The translations under genes and the position numbers were made by a program. 64,000 bases of DNA, from NCBI RefSeq assembly GCF_023509015.1, contig NZ_CP094975.1, forward strand, positions 4,209,501-4,273,500. Reading direction: 5' to 3'. The notes beneath the pieces are model-generated. The model was not told where the DNA came from. It worked only from the letters and a program-made list of their open reading frames with translations, and did not search any database. This DNA is from Pseudomonas abieticivorans. Lineage in GTDB: Bacteria > Pseudomonadota > Gammaproteobacteria > Pseudomonadales > Pseudomonadaceae. This document shows, piece by piece, positions 45,972-54,772 of this stretch (position 1 is the first letter of the stretch; each line of letters starts with the position of its first letter).

Positions 45972-47715
45972 GCGAGTCGATCACGTACAGGCTGTAGCCG
46001 GGAATGTTCTTGGCGTGATGCTTGGCCTGTGAAGCCAGTTCGGCCAGTTGGCTGGCATCCAGCGTCGCGCAGGCCGCGGGGTGCAGGTGCACCACGCCGA
46101 TCGACAACGACAGCAGGGCAAACTCCTGGCGCTGGCCCTGGCGGTTGGTGGCAATGAAGCAGCCTTCGTCCAAGTGTTCGGCGCGGTAGAAGCGCCGGCA
46201 TTGGCTCTGGAAGTCTTCCTGCAGATGAATGAGGCGCTTGCGCCAGTCTTGCGCACCCAGCACCAGCAAAAAGTCGTCGCCGCCAATATGGCCGACAAAG
46301 TCACGGCTGGGGTCGACCCGTTCGTTCAGGCATTGCGCCAGGCACAGCAGCACTTCATCGCCGCGGCCGTAGCCGTAGATGTCGTTGAAGGGCTTGAAAC
46401 TGTCGATGTCCACGTAGCAGATCAGCGACTCGCGGCCTTGCTGCAGTAGCCGCGTCAGGCACTGCTGGATCGGTACGTTGCCGGGCAACAGGGTCAGCGG
46501 GTTGGCGTAGCGCGCCTGCTGGATCTTGAGCTCGGTGATCAGCTTGAGCACATCGATCACCCTTCCCAAGCCCACGTAGCGGCCGTTGAGGGTGATGATG
46601 AAGTCTTCCTCGATGCGCTGGCGGGCGCGGCTGGTCAGCAACCGGCTGACCTGTTGCAGGGACTGGTTGATCTCCACGGCCAGGAAATCCTCGCTCATCA
46701 ACCGGCTGATCGGCTTGCGTGCGAACAGGTCGGTGGCAAAGGGCTTGAGCAGCGCTTCGGACAGCGAGTAGCGGTGCACGATGCCGCAGGGCTGCTCGTC
46801 GGCGTCCAGCACCGCCAGGGAGTTCAGGTTGGCTTGGCGGCGGAAGGCCTCCAGCACCCGCGCGGTGGGCATGTCGCAGTGCACCGAGGGTTGCTCGATC
46901 AGCAGGGCGCTCAGGTCGCTGCCGTCATCGTTCAGGGCCGGGCTGCTGGTTTCAAGTTTTGGCAGCATGGCGCGGGCGTCGTGCGGGGGATGCTCCTGCG
47001 GTCGGCACAGCAAATAGCCCTGGACCAGGTCCACGCCCATCTCGGCCAGCACGGCCAGCTCTTCCACCAATTCGATGCCTTCGGCGATCACCTGGGCCCG
47101 CGAGGCCTTGGCAATTTGCAGGATGGAGCCGACGAATTCGCGCTTCACCGCATCCTGGTGGATACCGTCGATGAAGTGCCGGTCGATTTTCACGTAGTCC
47201 GGGCGCAGTTCGGACCACAAGCGCAGGCTGGAGTAACCGGCACCCAGGTCGTCCAGGGCGATGGAAAAGCCCATGGCGCGATAATGATGAAGGGCGTTGA
47301 ACAGCAAGCCGAAATCGTCGGTGGGCGTCTGTTCGGTCAGCTCGATCACCACTTCGCTGGGCGGGATGCCGAAGCTTTGCAGCAGTTGCAGGGTGCGGCC
47401 CGGTTGGTGCGTGGGTTCCAGCAACGACTCGGGCGAGACGTTGAGGAACAGCTTGCCTGGGAGTTTTTGCTCGCTGAAACGCCGGCAGGCGCTTTCGCGG
47501 CAGGCGATCTCCAGCTCGCTGAGGCGCCCGGCCTGGCGGGCCACGGCAAATAGGTTGATCGGCGAATGCAGCGCGGAGTTGGACGGGCCGCGGCTCAGTG
47601 CCTCGAATCCGAGGATGCGCCGTTCCGACAGCGAGACGATGGGCTGGAACAGGCTGTGCAAACCGCCGTGCGCCAGGATGTTGCCCAAGGTGCCGATCTG
47701 TTCGGTGATGGTCAT
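45883..47715 (-). CDS. EAL-CBS-GGDEF protein (c-di-GMP turnover)
   Basis: A 610-aa cytoplasmic protein with an N-terminal EAL domain (FEALSRG near residue 37, LDDLGAGYSSL, VKIDRHFIDGI and VIAEGIEL), two CBS motifs in the middle (residues about 280-400) and a C-terminal GGDEF-like domain in which the active-site motif is GGDDF near residue 480. The EAL residues look intact. The GGDEF motif retains two Gly and the acidic pair in altered form (Asp for Glu), so cyclase activity is uncertain. The domain order matches the PA3258-type proteins. The 3' end overlaps the Sel1 gene on the other strand. Confidence 0.9.
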   Translation of the reverse strand: MTITEQIGTLGNILAHGGLHSLFQPIVSLSERRILGFEALSRGPSNSALHSPINLFAVARQAGRLSELEIACRESACRRFSEQKLPGKLFLNVSPESLLEPTHQPGRTLQLLQSFGIPPSEVVIELTEQTPTDDFGLLFNALHHYRAMGFSIALDDLGAGYSSLRLWSELRPDYVKIDRHFIDGIHQDAVKREFVGSILQIAKASRAQVIAEGIELVEELAVLAEMGVDLVQGYLLCRPQEHPPHDARAMLPKLETSSPALNDDGSDLSALLIEQPSVHCDMPTARVLEAFRRQANLNSLAVLDADEQPCGIVHRYSLSEALLKPFATDLFARKPISRLMSEDFLAVEINQSLQQVSRLLTSRARQRIEEDFIITLNGRYVGLGRVIDVLKLITELKIQQARYANPLTLLPGNVPIQQCLTRLLQQGRESLICYVDIDSFKPFNDIYGYGRGDEVLLCLAQCLNERVDPSRDFVGHIGGDDFLLVLGAQDWRKRLIHLQEDFQSQCRRFYRAEHLDEGCFIATNRQGQRQEFALLSLSIGVVHLHPAACATLDASQLAELASQAKHHAKNIPGYSLYVIDSLSADLAHSAVPLADPAQGPGHPGGTAAQA

Positions 47716-47764
47716 GGCCGTCGCTTACCTCCAAGTGGGTAGCCTGGGCGTGCGGGGTGTTGGC

Positions 47765-47819
47765 TTCGCGGATGTATCCACTCCTACGGGGAATGTGTAG
47801 GGGCGGGTTGATCCGCGAA
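47765..47819. repeat. REPIN
   Basis: The arms TTCGCGGATGTATCCACTCC (from 47765) and TGTAGGGGCGGGTTGATCCG (from 47796) are inverted and slightly diverged. It lies between the EAL-GGDEF gene and the prc terminator. Confidence 0.82.
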
Positions 47820-47832
47820 CCACCGGCGGCAG

Positions 47833-47868
47833 GCAAAAAAAAGGCTGGGCGCTTGCGGCGCCCAGCCT
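47833..47868 (-). terminator. prc terminator
   Basis: An 11-bp perfect stem, AGGCTGGGCGC (47842-47852) with GCGCCCAGCCT (47858-47868). The A8 run at 47835-47842 gives a U-tract for minus-strand transcripts. Confidence 0.85.
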
Positions 47869-47920
47869 CTTATTTCACGACAGGTTGATGACGTTTTGAT
47901 GACCAATGGCCATCACTGCA

Positions 47921-50002
47921 TCAATGTTTTGCCACCGTCGAGTTCAGCTTCAGGTAGTCCAGCAGGATGCGCCCGGTTTCGGCCAGGTAGGCATCGTCTT
48001 CCGGCTTGGTCTTGTCGGGCTCGGCCGCCAGGGCGTCTTCGTCCTCTTTCTTCATTTCCTTGAGCGGCTCTTCGCCCTTGGCCTTGCGACGGGCGTTTTC
48101 CAGCGCCAGTTGCTTGGCTTCGATGTCGGTGTGCTGGGCACGACGATCGGCTTCGTTCAGGCTCACGGTTTTTTCGTTCATCAGCTTCTCGGCCAGCGCC
48201 AGGCGGTCGCGAATGTAGATGAACTCGGCGTCCTTGTCGGTGCGCGCGTCGTGGTCAGCCTTGAGCTGGGCAATGAACGGTTTGAACGGGTCGACCGCAG
48301 GCTTGATCGAGGGGCGGATGGTGTCCCACGGCATGGCTTCGGGCAACGCGCTTTCGCCGATTTCCTTGGTGTCGATGATCGACGGGAAGGCCACGTCCGG
48401 CAGTACACCCTGATGCTGGGTGCTCTGCCCGGAAACCCGGTAGAACTTGGCCAGGGTCAGTTTCAGTTCGCCATGGTTGAGCGGCTGAATGGTTTGCACG
48501 GTGCCTTTGCCGAAGGTCTGGCCGCCGATGATCAGCGCGCGGTGGTAGTCCTGCATGGCGCCGGCGAAAATCTCCGAGGCCGAGGCCGACAGGCGGTTTA
48601 CCAGCAGCGCCATTGGGCCTTTGTAGAAGGCGCCCGGGTTCTCGTCCTCGAGCACGTCGACGCGGCCATCGGCGTTGCGCACCAGAACGGTCGGGCCTTT
48701 CTCGATGAACAGGCTGGTCAGCTCCGTGGCTTCCTGCAACGAGCCGCCGCCGTTGTTGCGCAAGTCGATGACCACGCCGTCGACTTTTTCTTTTTGCAGT
48801 TCGGTCAGCAGCTTCTTCACGTCACGGGTGGTGGACTTGTAGTCCGGGTCACCGGCACGGAAGGCCTTGAAATCCAGGTAGAAGGCCGGGATCTCGATCA
48901 CGCCCAGCTTGTATTCCTTGCCGTTCTCGGTGAGGTGCAGTATGGACTTTTTGGCCGCCTGCTCTTCGAGCTTCACCGCTTCACGGGTGATGGCGACGAT
49001 CTTGCTGGTCTGGTCGTTCGGCGCATTGGTATGCGGGATGACTTCCAGGCGTACCACGGAGCCCTTGGCGCCGCGGATCAGCTTGACCACTTCGTCCAGG
49101 CGCCAGCCGACCACGTCGACCATTTCCTTGTCGCCCTGCGCCACGCCGATGATCTTGTCGGCCGGGGCAATCTGCTTGGTCTTGTCGGCAGGGCCTGCCG
49201 GTACCAGGCGTACCACCTTGACCTGATCGTTGTCGCTTTGCAGCACGGCGCCGATACCTTCGAGCGACAGGCTCATGTTGATATCGAAGTTTTCCGCGCT
49301 GTCAGGCGACAGGTAGTTGGTGTGCGGGTCATAGGACTGCGCGAAGGTGTTGATGTAGGCCGAGAACATGTCTTCGCTGCGGGTCTGGTCCAGGCGCGCC
49401 AACTGGTTCTTGTAGCGCTTGGTCAGGGTGTCCTGGATCTGCTTGGGATCCTTGCCGGCGATCTTCATGCGCAGCACTTCGTCCTTGACGCGTTTGCGCC
49501 ACAGGTCGTCAAGCTCCGCTTCGCTTTTGAGCCACGGGGCATCCTTGCGGTCGATCAGCAAGGTGTCGTGGGTGGTGAAGTCCATCTTGTCGACGCCCTT
49601 GTCCAGTTCTGCCAGGGCGAAGTCCAGGCGCGACTTGACGCGGTCCAGGTAGCGCTTGTAGATGGTAAAGCCTGGGTCCAGGTCACCGCTCTTGAGGAAG
49701 TCGTCGAACTGCGTCTTCCACTTGTCGAATTCGGTGATATCGCTGGCCAGGAAATAGCTGCGCGAGGGATCCAACAGCTTGAGGTAGCTGTCGTAGATGA
49801 TGACCGAACGTTTGTCATCCAACGGCGGCTTGCTGTAGTGATGACGCTTGAGCAGCTCGACGACATTCAGGCTGGCAATCACCTCGTCGCGGTCAGGCTG
49901 AAGTTTATCCCAGCTGTTGGCGGCGAATGTGTAGGCAGACATCGACAGTGAGCCGAGGCCAATGCACAGTGCAAGGGCGGAGCTGGGTAAGAAATGCTTC
50001 AT
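47921..50002 (-). CDS. prc: Carboxyl-terminal processing (tail-specific) protease Prc
   Basis: Prc (AlgO in P. aeruginosa) is a periplasmic PDZ serine protease that trims C-termini, including damaged or ssrA-tagged proteins and envelope stress components. The ATG at 50002 gives 693 aa with a signal peptide (HFLPSSALALCIGLGSLSMS, ending near the AFAA-like TFAA). A PDZ domain (LSLEGIGAVLQSDNDQVKVV) precedes the S41 core: GGGSLQEATELT, the Ser in LSASASEIFAGAM and the Lys in GGQTFGKGTVQ. It has the long C-terminal extension typical of Prc/Tsp. Confidence 0.95.
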   Translation of the reverse strand: MKHFLPSSALALCIGLGSLSMSAYTFAANSWDKLQPDRDEVIASLNVVELLKRHHYSKPPLDDKRSVIIYDSYLKLLDPSRSYFLASDITEFDKWKTQFDDFLKSGDLDPGFTIYKRYLDRVKSRLDFALAELDKGVDKMDFTTHDTLLIDRKDAPWLKSEAELDDLWRKRVKDEVLRMKIAGKDPKQIQDTLTKRYKNQLARLDQTRSEDMFSAYINTFAQSYDPHTNYLSPDSAENFDINMSLSLEGIGAVLQSDNDQVKVVRLVPAGPADKTKQIAPADKIIGVAQGDKEMVDVVGWRLDEVVKLIRGAKGSVVRLEVIPHTNAPNDQTSKIVAITREAVKLEEQAAKKSILHLTENGKEYKLGVIEIPAFYLDFKAFRAGDPDYKSTTRDVKKLLTELQKEKVDGVVIDLRNNGGGSLQEATELTSLFIEKGPTVLVRNADGRVDVLEDENPGAFYKGPMALLVNRLSASASEIFAGAMQDYHRALIIGGQTFGKGTVQTIQPLNHGELKLTLAKFYRVSGQSTQHQGVLPDVAFPSIIDTKEIGESALPEAMPWDTIRPSIKPAVDPFKPFIAQLKADHDARTDKDAEFIYIRDRLALAEKLMNEKTVSLNEADRRAQHTDIEAKQLALENARRKAKGEEPLKEMKKEDEDALAAEPDKTKPEDDAYLAETGRILLDYLKLNSTVAKH

Positions 50003-50143
50003 GCTGATTCGACGTGGGGGCAATTGATAACGCATATTAGGCCGTCTTTGAATTCGCCGGTTCCATTGAAACCGGTCGCATAATGCAAAAAAGCCCGGTG
50101 CTTTAAGCTCCGAGCTCAGTCATGAGTCAACTATGGAGGCACT

Positions 50144-51109
50144 GTGAAGGCATTGCAAGGCGTTGAAGGACATGTGGAGTGGGTAGACCATCCGAGCTTG
50201 GAATGCGACGTAGGTCAAGTGAAGATTCGCGTGGCGGCTGCGGGCCTGAACCGCGCCGACCTGTTGCAGCGCGCCGGTTTGTATCCGCCGCCGCCGGGGG
50301 CCAGTGAAATCCTCGGGTTGGAATGCTCGGGGGTTATCAGCGAAGTCGGTGCCGGTTCCTCCTGGCAGGTGGGTGATCGGGTGTGCACCCTGCTCGCCGG
50401 TGGCGGCATGGCCGAAGAAGTGGTGGTGGACGGTCGTCACGTGTTGCCGGTACCCGAGGGCCTGACCTTGGTGCAAGCGGCGGCGATCCCCGAGGTGTAC
50501 GCCACGGTGTGGCTGAACCTGTTCCAGTTGGCCGGGCTCAAGCCGGGCGAAAAAGTATTGCTGCATGCGGGTGCCAGCGGCATCGGCTCGGCGGCGATCC
50601 AGCTGTGCAAGGCGTTTGGCAACCCGACCTGGGTCAGCGTGGGTTCCAGCGAGCGCCTGGAATACTGCGTGCAACTGGGGGCACAGGGCGGCGTAGTGCG
50701 TACCGACGGCCTGAGTGCCCTGAATGATTTTGGCCCCTTCGACGTGATCCTCGACCCGGTGGGCGGCGGCGAGTACGCCAAGCTCAACGTGAAGCTGGCG
50801 GCAGTCGACGGGCGCTGGGTGCTGATCGGCCTGATGGGCGGTCGCGATGCGACGCTGGACCTGGCCCAGGTGCTGGGCAAGCGGGTGCAGTTGCTGGGGT
50901 CTACCCTGCGCACCCGTGATGACCAGTTCAAGGCTGACCTGTTGAGTGACCTGGGTCAGCATGTATGGCCACTGTTCAGCGAAGGGCGGCTCAACCCGCA
51001 GGTGGCGCGCACCTTCGCGGTCACCGATGCAGAAGCGGCGTTCGCGGAATTGGCGGGTAACCAGGTGTCGGGCAAGGTGGTGTTGATCGTGGATGCCTCG
51101 TTGGTTTGA
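50144..51109 (+). CDS. NAD(P)H-dependent quinone oxidoreductase, PIG3-like MDR
   Basis: A GTG start at 50144 with GGAGG upstream gives 321 aa. It is a zinc-less medium-chain reductase: the GroES-like domain has GLNRADLLQRAGLYPPPPGA, the family hallmark of PIG3/QOR-type enzymes, and the Rossmann part has LHAGASGIGSAAIQL. No zinc-ligand cysteines are seen. Such enzymes reduce quinones or enones with NADPH. It is divergent from prc. Confidence 0.9.
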   Translation: MKALQGVEGHVEWVDHPSLECDVGQVKIRVAAAGLNRADLLQRAGLYPPPPGASEILGLECSGVISEVGAGSSWQVGDRVCTLLAGGGMAEEVVVDGRHVLPVPEGLTLVQAAAIPEVYATVWLNLFQLAGLKPGEKVLLHAGASGIGSAAIQLCKAFGNPTWVSVGSSERLEYCVQLGAQGGVVRTDGLSALNDFGPFDVILDPVGGGEYAKLNVKLAAVDGRWVLIGLMGGRDATLDLAQVLGKRVQLLGSTLRTRDDQFKADLLSDLGQHVWPLFSEGRLNPQVARTFAVTDAEAAFAELAGNQVSGKVVLIVDASLV

Positions 51110-51118
51110 TTCAAGCTC

Positions 51119-51204
51119 CGTAGGAGCGGATTTATCCGCGAAAAGAACGTCGCGGTGTACCTGATGCACCGCGGCGCGGCCTTCGCGGATGAATCCGCTC
51201 CTAG
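51119..51204. repeat. REPIN with internal hairpin
   Basis: The arms GTAGGAGCGGATTTATCCGC (from 51120) and TTCGCGGATGAATCCGCTCC (from 51182) are inverted. The spacer holds a CGCGGTG/CACCGCG stem. This is the longest intact REPIN in the window. Confidence 0.9.
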
Positions 51205-51219
51205 AGGGAGCGCCGCGAA

Positions 51220-52575
51220 TCACCGCTCGCGCATCGCTTCGGTCCGCGCTTTCAATACGGGTTTCAACACGTAATCCAACACGCTTTTCTCCCCGGTGAT
51301 GATGTCCACTGTGGCGGTCATGCCGGGGATGATCAGCAGCGGCTTGCTGTCGCCGCCCAAATGGTTTTTATCGGTACGCACCTGGATCAGGTAGAAGCTG
51401 TTGCCCTTGTCGTCGGTGATGGTGTCGGCGCTGATCAGCTCCAGCTTGGCCTTCAGGCCCCCGTAGATGGTGTAGTCGTAGGCACTGAACTTGACCATGG
51501 CCGGTTGGCCGGGGTGCAGGAAAGCCACGTCCTGGGGGCGCACCTTGGCTTCGATCAGCAGGTTGTCTTCCAGCGGCACGATCTCGACCATGTCGCTGCC
51601 CGGCTGCACCACCCCACCGATGGTATTGACCTTCAAGGTCTTGATGATGCCGTGCACCGGTGACACCACCGTGGTACGGCTGACGCGGTCGTCGATGGCG
51701 ATGCTGGTGGCGGTGATCTTGGACAGGTCGGTGCGCTTGCTGTTGAGGTCTTTGGAGGCGTCGGAACGGAAGGTCTGGATCGACTCGTTGAGCTTGCTCT
51801 TGATCTCGTTGATGGCCGCATCGGCGCGCGGGATGGCCAAGGTGGTGGCGTCCATCTGGCCGCGGGCTTCGACCGCGCTGCGCTTGAGGCGCAGGATCTC
51901 GACCGGTGAAATCGCCCCGGTGCCCACCAGCGGCGCCGACATGTTCATCTCTTGCTGCAGCAGGGCCAGGCTTGAGCGGTACTGCTCCTGCTTGGAGCGA
52001 AACTCTGCCAGCTCCTGGGTTTTTTGCCGCAGTTGCTCGGTGAGGGTGGTTTGCTCACTGGCCAGCCGGCGCTGGCGCGAGGTGTAGAAGCTCATTTCGT
52101 CCTCGGCCACTTGCGGGGCCTTGGTGCGGACCTCGTCGGACACCACGAACGGCTTGCCTTCGGCTTCTGCCGACAGCCGTTCCACCTGGGCCATCAGCGC
52201 ATACCGGTCGGCCTCGCTTTCGCCCTTGTTGGACAAAAAGCGTGTGTCGTCCAGGCGTATCAGGGTGTCGCCCTTGTTCACCATTTGCCCTTCGCGCACG
52301 AAAATCTCGGTGACGATGCCGCCCTCCAGGTTCTGGATGACTTGCACCTTGCTCGACGGGATGGCCTTGCCTTCGCCCATGGTCACCTCTTGCAGCACGG
52401 CAAACTTGGCCCATACCAGCGCCGCCACGATCAGCGCGGCGCACAGCCAGACCGTGAGCCGCGACAGGCGCGGCGAATCCTGCAACGACGCGCTGGCGAG
52501 CTCGGGCATGAACTCGCTTTCCGCGGTTTTACCGAAGCTTGAGAAGTAGCCTCGCGGACCTGAAGATGCTGCCAT
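51220..52575 (-). CDS. Type I secretion periplasmic adaptor (HlyD/LapC-like)
   Basis: A 451-aa membrane-fusion protein linking the ABC transporter to the outer-membrane channel. One transmembrane helix (residues about 41-60, LTVWLCAALIVAALVWAKFA) follows a short cytoplasmic N-terminus. Then come a lipoyl-like half (QNLEGGIVTEIFVREGQMV), a long coiled-coil hairpin, the second lipoyl half (VSPVHGIIKTLKVNTIGGVV) and a beta-barrel ending in GMTATVDIITGEKSVLDY, the HlyD-family signature. AGGAG precedes the start. It is the third gene of the operon, 12 bp after the ABC gene, in the same order as lapEBC. Confidence 0.93.
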   Translation of the reverse strand: MAASSGPRGYFSSFGKTAESEFMPELASASLQDSPRLSRLTVWLCAALIVAALVWAKFAVLQEVTMGEGKAIPSSKVQVIQNLEGGIVTEIFVREGQMVNKGDTLIRLDDTRFLSNKGESEADRYALMAQVERLSAEAEGKPFVVSDEVRTKAPQVAEDEMSFYTSRQRRLASEQTTLTEQLRQKTQELAEFRSKQEQYRSSLALLQQEMNMSAPLVGTGAISPVEILRLKRSAVEARGQMDATTLAIPRADAAINEIKSKLNESIQTFRSDASKDLNSKRTDLSKITATSIAIDDRVSRTTVVSPVHGIIKTLKVNTIGGVVQPGSDMVEIVPLEDNLLIEAKVRPQDVAFLHPGQPAMVKFSAYDYTIYGGLKAKLELISADTITDDKGNSFYLIQVRTDKNHLGGDSKPLLIIPGMTATVDIITGEKSVLDYVLKPVLKARTEAMRER

Positions 52576-52587
52576 CGATGACTACTC

Positions 52588-54747
52588 CTAAACCGCTGTT
52601 GAGCCGACACGGCCCTTGCGCAATGCGTCGATTACCGCGTCTTTCGGGCCATCGGCCACGATCCGTCCGTTGTCCAGCACCAACAGCCGATCCACCAGGC
52701 TGAGCATCGAGGTGCGGTGGGTGACCAGCAGCAGGCTTTTGCCCTGCACCCAGCTGTGCAGCTTGAGGCGCAGGGTGTCTTCGCTGCTGTTGTCCATGTG
52801 GCTGGTGGGTTCGTCGAGCACCATGATCGGTGGGTCCAGTAGCAGTGCCCGGGCCAGCAGCACGGCCTGGCGCTGGCCACCGCTGAGCAGTTGGCCGCGT
52901 TCGCCCACCGGGCGGTCGAAGCCGGCCGGGTGCTGGCGGGCCAGTTCGCTGACGCCGGTCATTTCGGCCACTTCCAGCATGCGTGCGTCACTGACGTAAC
53001 GCGCGCCCAGGGTCAGGTTGTCACGCAGGCTGCCCGCCAGCAGCGGCAGGTCGTGGGCCACGTAGCCGACTTGCTGGCGCAGGTCGCTGATGTCCAGTTG
53101 GCGCAGGTCCAGGTTGTCCAGCAGCACCTGGCCTTCGTCGGGTTCGTAGAAGCCCAGGACCAGCCGCGCCAGGGTGCTTTTGCCCGAGCCGCTGCGGCCG
53201 ATGATGCCGATGCGTTCGCCCGGCTTCATGCTGAAACTGATGTTGCTCAGGGCCGGGGCGTTTTGCCCGGCATAACGGAAGGTCACCTGGCTGACCGCCA
53301 GGGCTCCTTGCAGGGTGGTGCGTTCCAGTGGCCGCTGTTGCGGGTCGCGCTCTTGCGGCAGGGCCATCAGCGCGTCAGTACTACGCATGGTCAGTTGGGC
53401 CTGCTGGTAGCGGGTGATCAAACCGGCGATCTGCCCCAGTGGCGCCAGCACGCGGCTGCCGAGCATGTAGCTGGCCACCAGCGCGCCCACGCTGAGGTTG
53501 CCGGCGATGATGCTGTAAACCCCGGCGACGATGATCGCCATGCCGGAAAACTGCTGGATGAACAGCGTGCCGTTGGTGGCCATGGCCGACAGGTTGCGCG
53601 CATGGCTGTCCAGGCGGGTGAGGGCGCCGTGGGTGTTTTCCCACTGGTACTGGCGCTCGCTCTCGGCGCCACAGGCCTTCAGGGTTTCCAGGCCGCTGAG
53701 GGTTTCGATCAGCAGCGCCTGGCGTTCGGCGCCCAGGGCCAGGCTTTTTTGCACGGTGTCGCGCAGGCGCACCTGGATGATCAGGGCAAAGATGATGGTC
53801 AGCGGGAAAGCCAGCATCGGGATCACCACCAGCCAGCCGCCCAGCAGGCCGATCACCAGCAGCATCAGCACGGCGAAAGGCAGGTCGATGATGCTGGTCA
53901 GGGTGACCGCGGTGAGGAATTCGCGCAGGCCCTGGAAGTCGTGGATGCTTTGCGCAAAACCGCCGATGGTGGCGGGGCGGGCTTTCATCGCCATGCCGGT
54001 GATGCGCTCAAACAGCGTGGCGGACAGGATCAGGTCGGTCTTCTTGCCGGCGGTGTCCAGTAGGTGCGCGCGCACCACCCGCAGCACCAGTTCGAACAGC
54101 GTGCCCACCAACAGCCCGATCACCAGCACCCACAAGGTCGAGGTGGCTTGGTTGGGCACCACCCGGTCGTAGGTTTGCATCACGAACAGCGGCACCATCA
54201 GCCCTAGCAGGTTGATCATCAGGCTGGCCAGGATGGCGTCGCTGTACAGCCAGCGGGACAGTTTGAGCGTGTCGCGAAACCAGGCATGCACCCGTGGCAT
54301 CAGCGGCGAGCGCAGGTCTTCAAGCTCGTGGCGGGGCCGTGCGAACAGCGCTTGGCCGCTGTAGGCCGCTTGCAATTCTTCAAGGCTGACCCATTGCTCG
54401 CCACCCTCGGCTTCGCTGGGCAGGATCAGCGCCTGGCCGTCCTCGCCCCAGCGCCTGAGCACCGCGCAGCGGCCCTGGTCGAGGATCAGCAGCACCGGCA
54501 GGTTGAGCGGCGAGATCGCCGACAGTTCGCGGCGCAACAGGCGCGCCTGCAAGCTGGCCCGGGCTGCGGCACGGGGCAGCAGGTCCAGGCTCATGCGTTG
54601 CTCGGCCAGGGGCAGGCCGGCGCTTAGGCTGGTGCGGCTGACGGTGCAACCGTGCAGCTTGCACAAGATCAGCAAGCCGTCGAGCAGGGGGTCATCGAAG
54701 CTCAGGCGCGGGTCCACGCCCGGGGCTGCAGGTTGCATGCTGGTCAA
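52588..54747 (-). CDS. Type I secretion ABC transporter (LapB-like) with C39-like domain
   Basis: A 719-aa exporter. The N-terminal 140 residues are a C39-peptidase-like domain without the catalytic Cys motif, as in LapB, and are thought to bind substrate instead of cutting it. Six transmembrane helices lie in residues about 165-440. The ATPase has Walker A GRSGSGKST, signature LLSGGQRQAVLLARAL and Walker B IMVLDEPTSHMD. The TTG at 54747 has GGAG at good spacing; the ATG at 54738 is the alternative start. It lies 25 bp after the TolC-like gene. The cargo is very likely the divergent RTX adhesin. Confidence 0.93.
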   Translation of the reverse strand: MTSMQPAAPGVDPRLSFDDPLLDGLLILCKLHGCTVSRTSLSAGLPLAEQRMSLDLLPRAAARASLQARLLRRELSAISPLNLPVLLILDQGRCAVLRRWGEDGQALILPSEAEGGEQWVSLEELQAAYSGQALFARPRHELEDLRSPLMPRVHAWFRDTLKLSRWLYSDAILASLMINLLGLMVPLFVMQTYDRVVPNQATSTLWVLVIGLLVGTLFELVLRVVRAHLLDTAGKKTDLILSATLFERITGMAMKARPATIGGFAQSIHDFQGLREFLTAVTLTSIIDLPFAVLMLLVIGLLGGWLVVIPMLAFPLTIIFALIIQVRLRDTVQKSLALGAERQALLIETLSGLETLKACGAESERQYQWENTHGALTRLDSHARNLSAMATNGTLFIQQFSGMAIIVAGVYSIIAGNLSVGALVASYMLGSRVLAPLGQIAGLITRYQQAQLTMRSTDALMALPQERDPQQRPLERTTLQGALAVSQVTFRYAGQNAPALSNISFSMKPGERIGIIGRSGSGKSTLARLVLGFYEPDEGQVLLDNLDLRQLDISDLRQQVGYVAHDLPLLAGSLRDNLTLGARYVSDARMLEVAEMTGVSELARQHPAGFDRPVGERGQLLSGGQRQAVLLARALLLDPPIMVLDEPTSHMDNSSEDTLRLKLHSWVQGKSLLLVTHRTSMLSLVDRLLVLDNGRIVADGPKDAVIDALRKGRVGSTAV

Positions 54748-54772
54748 AGGCAGTACTCCAGGCGACGGTCGA

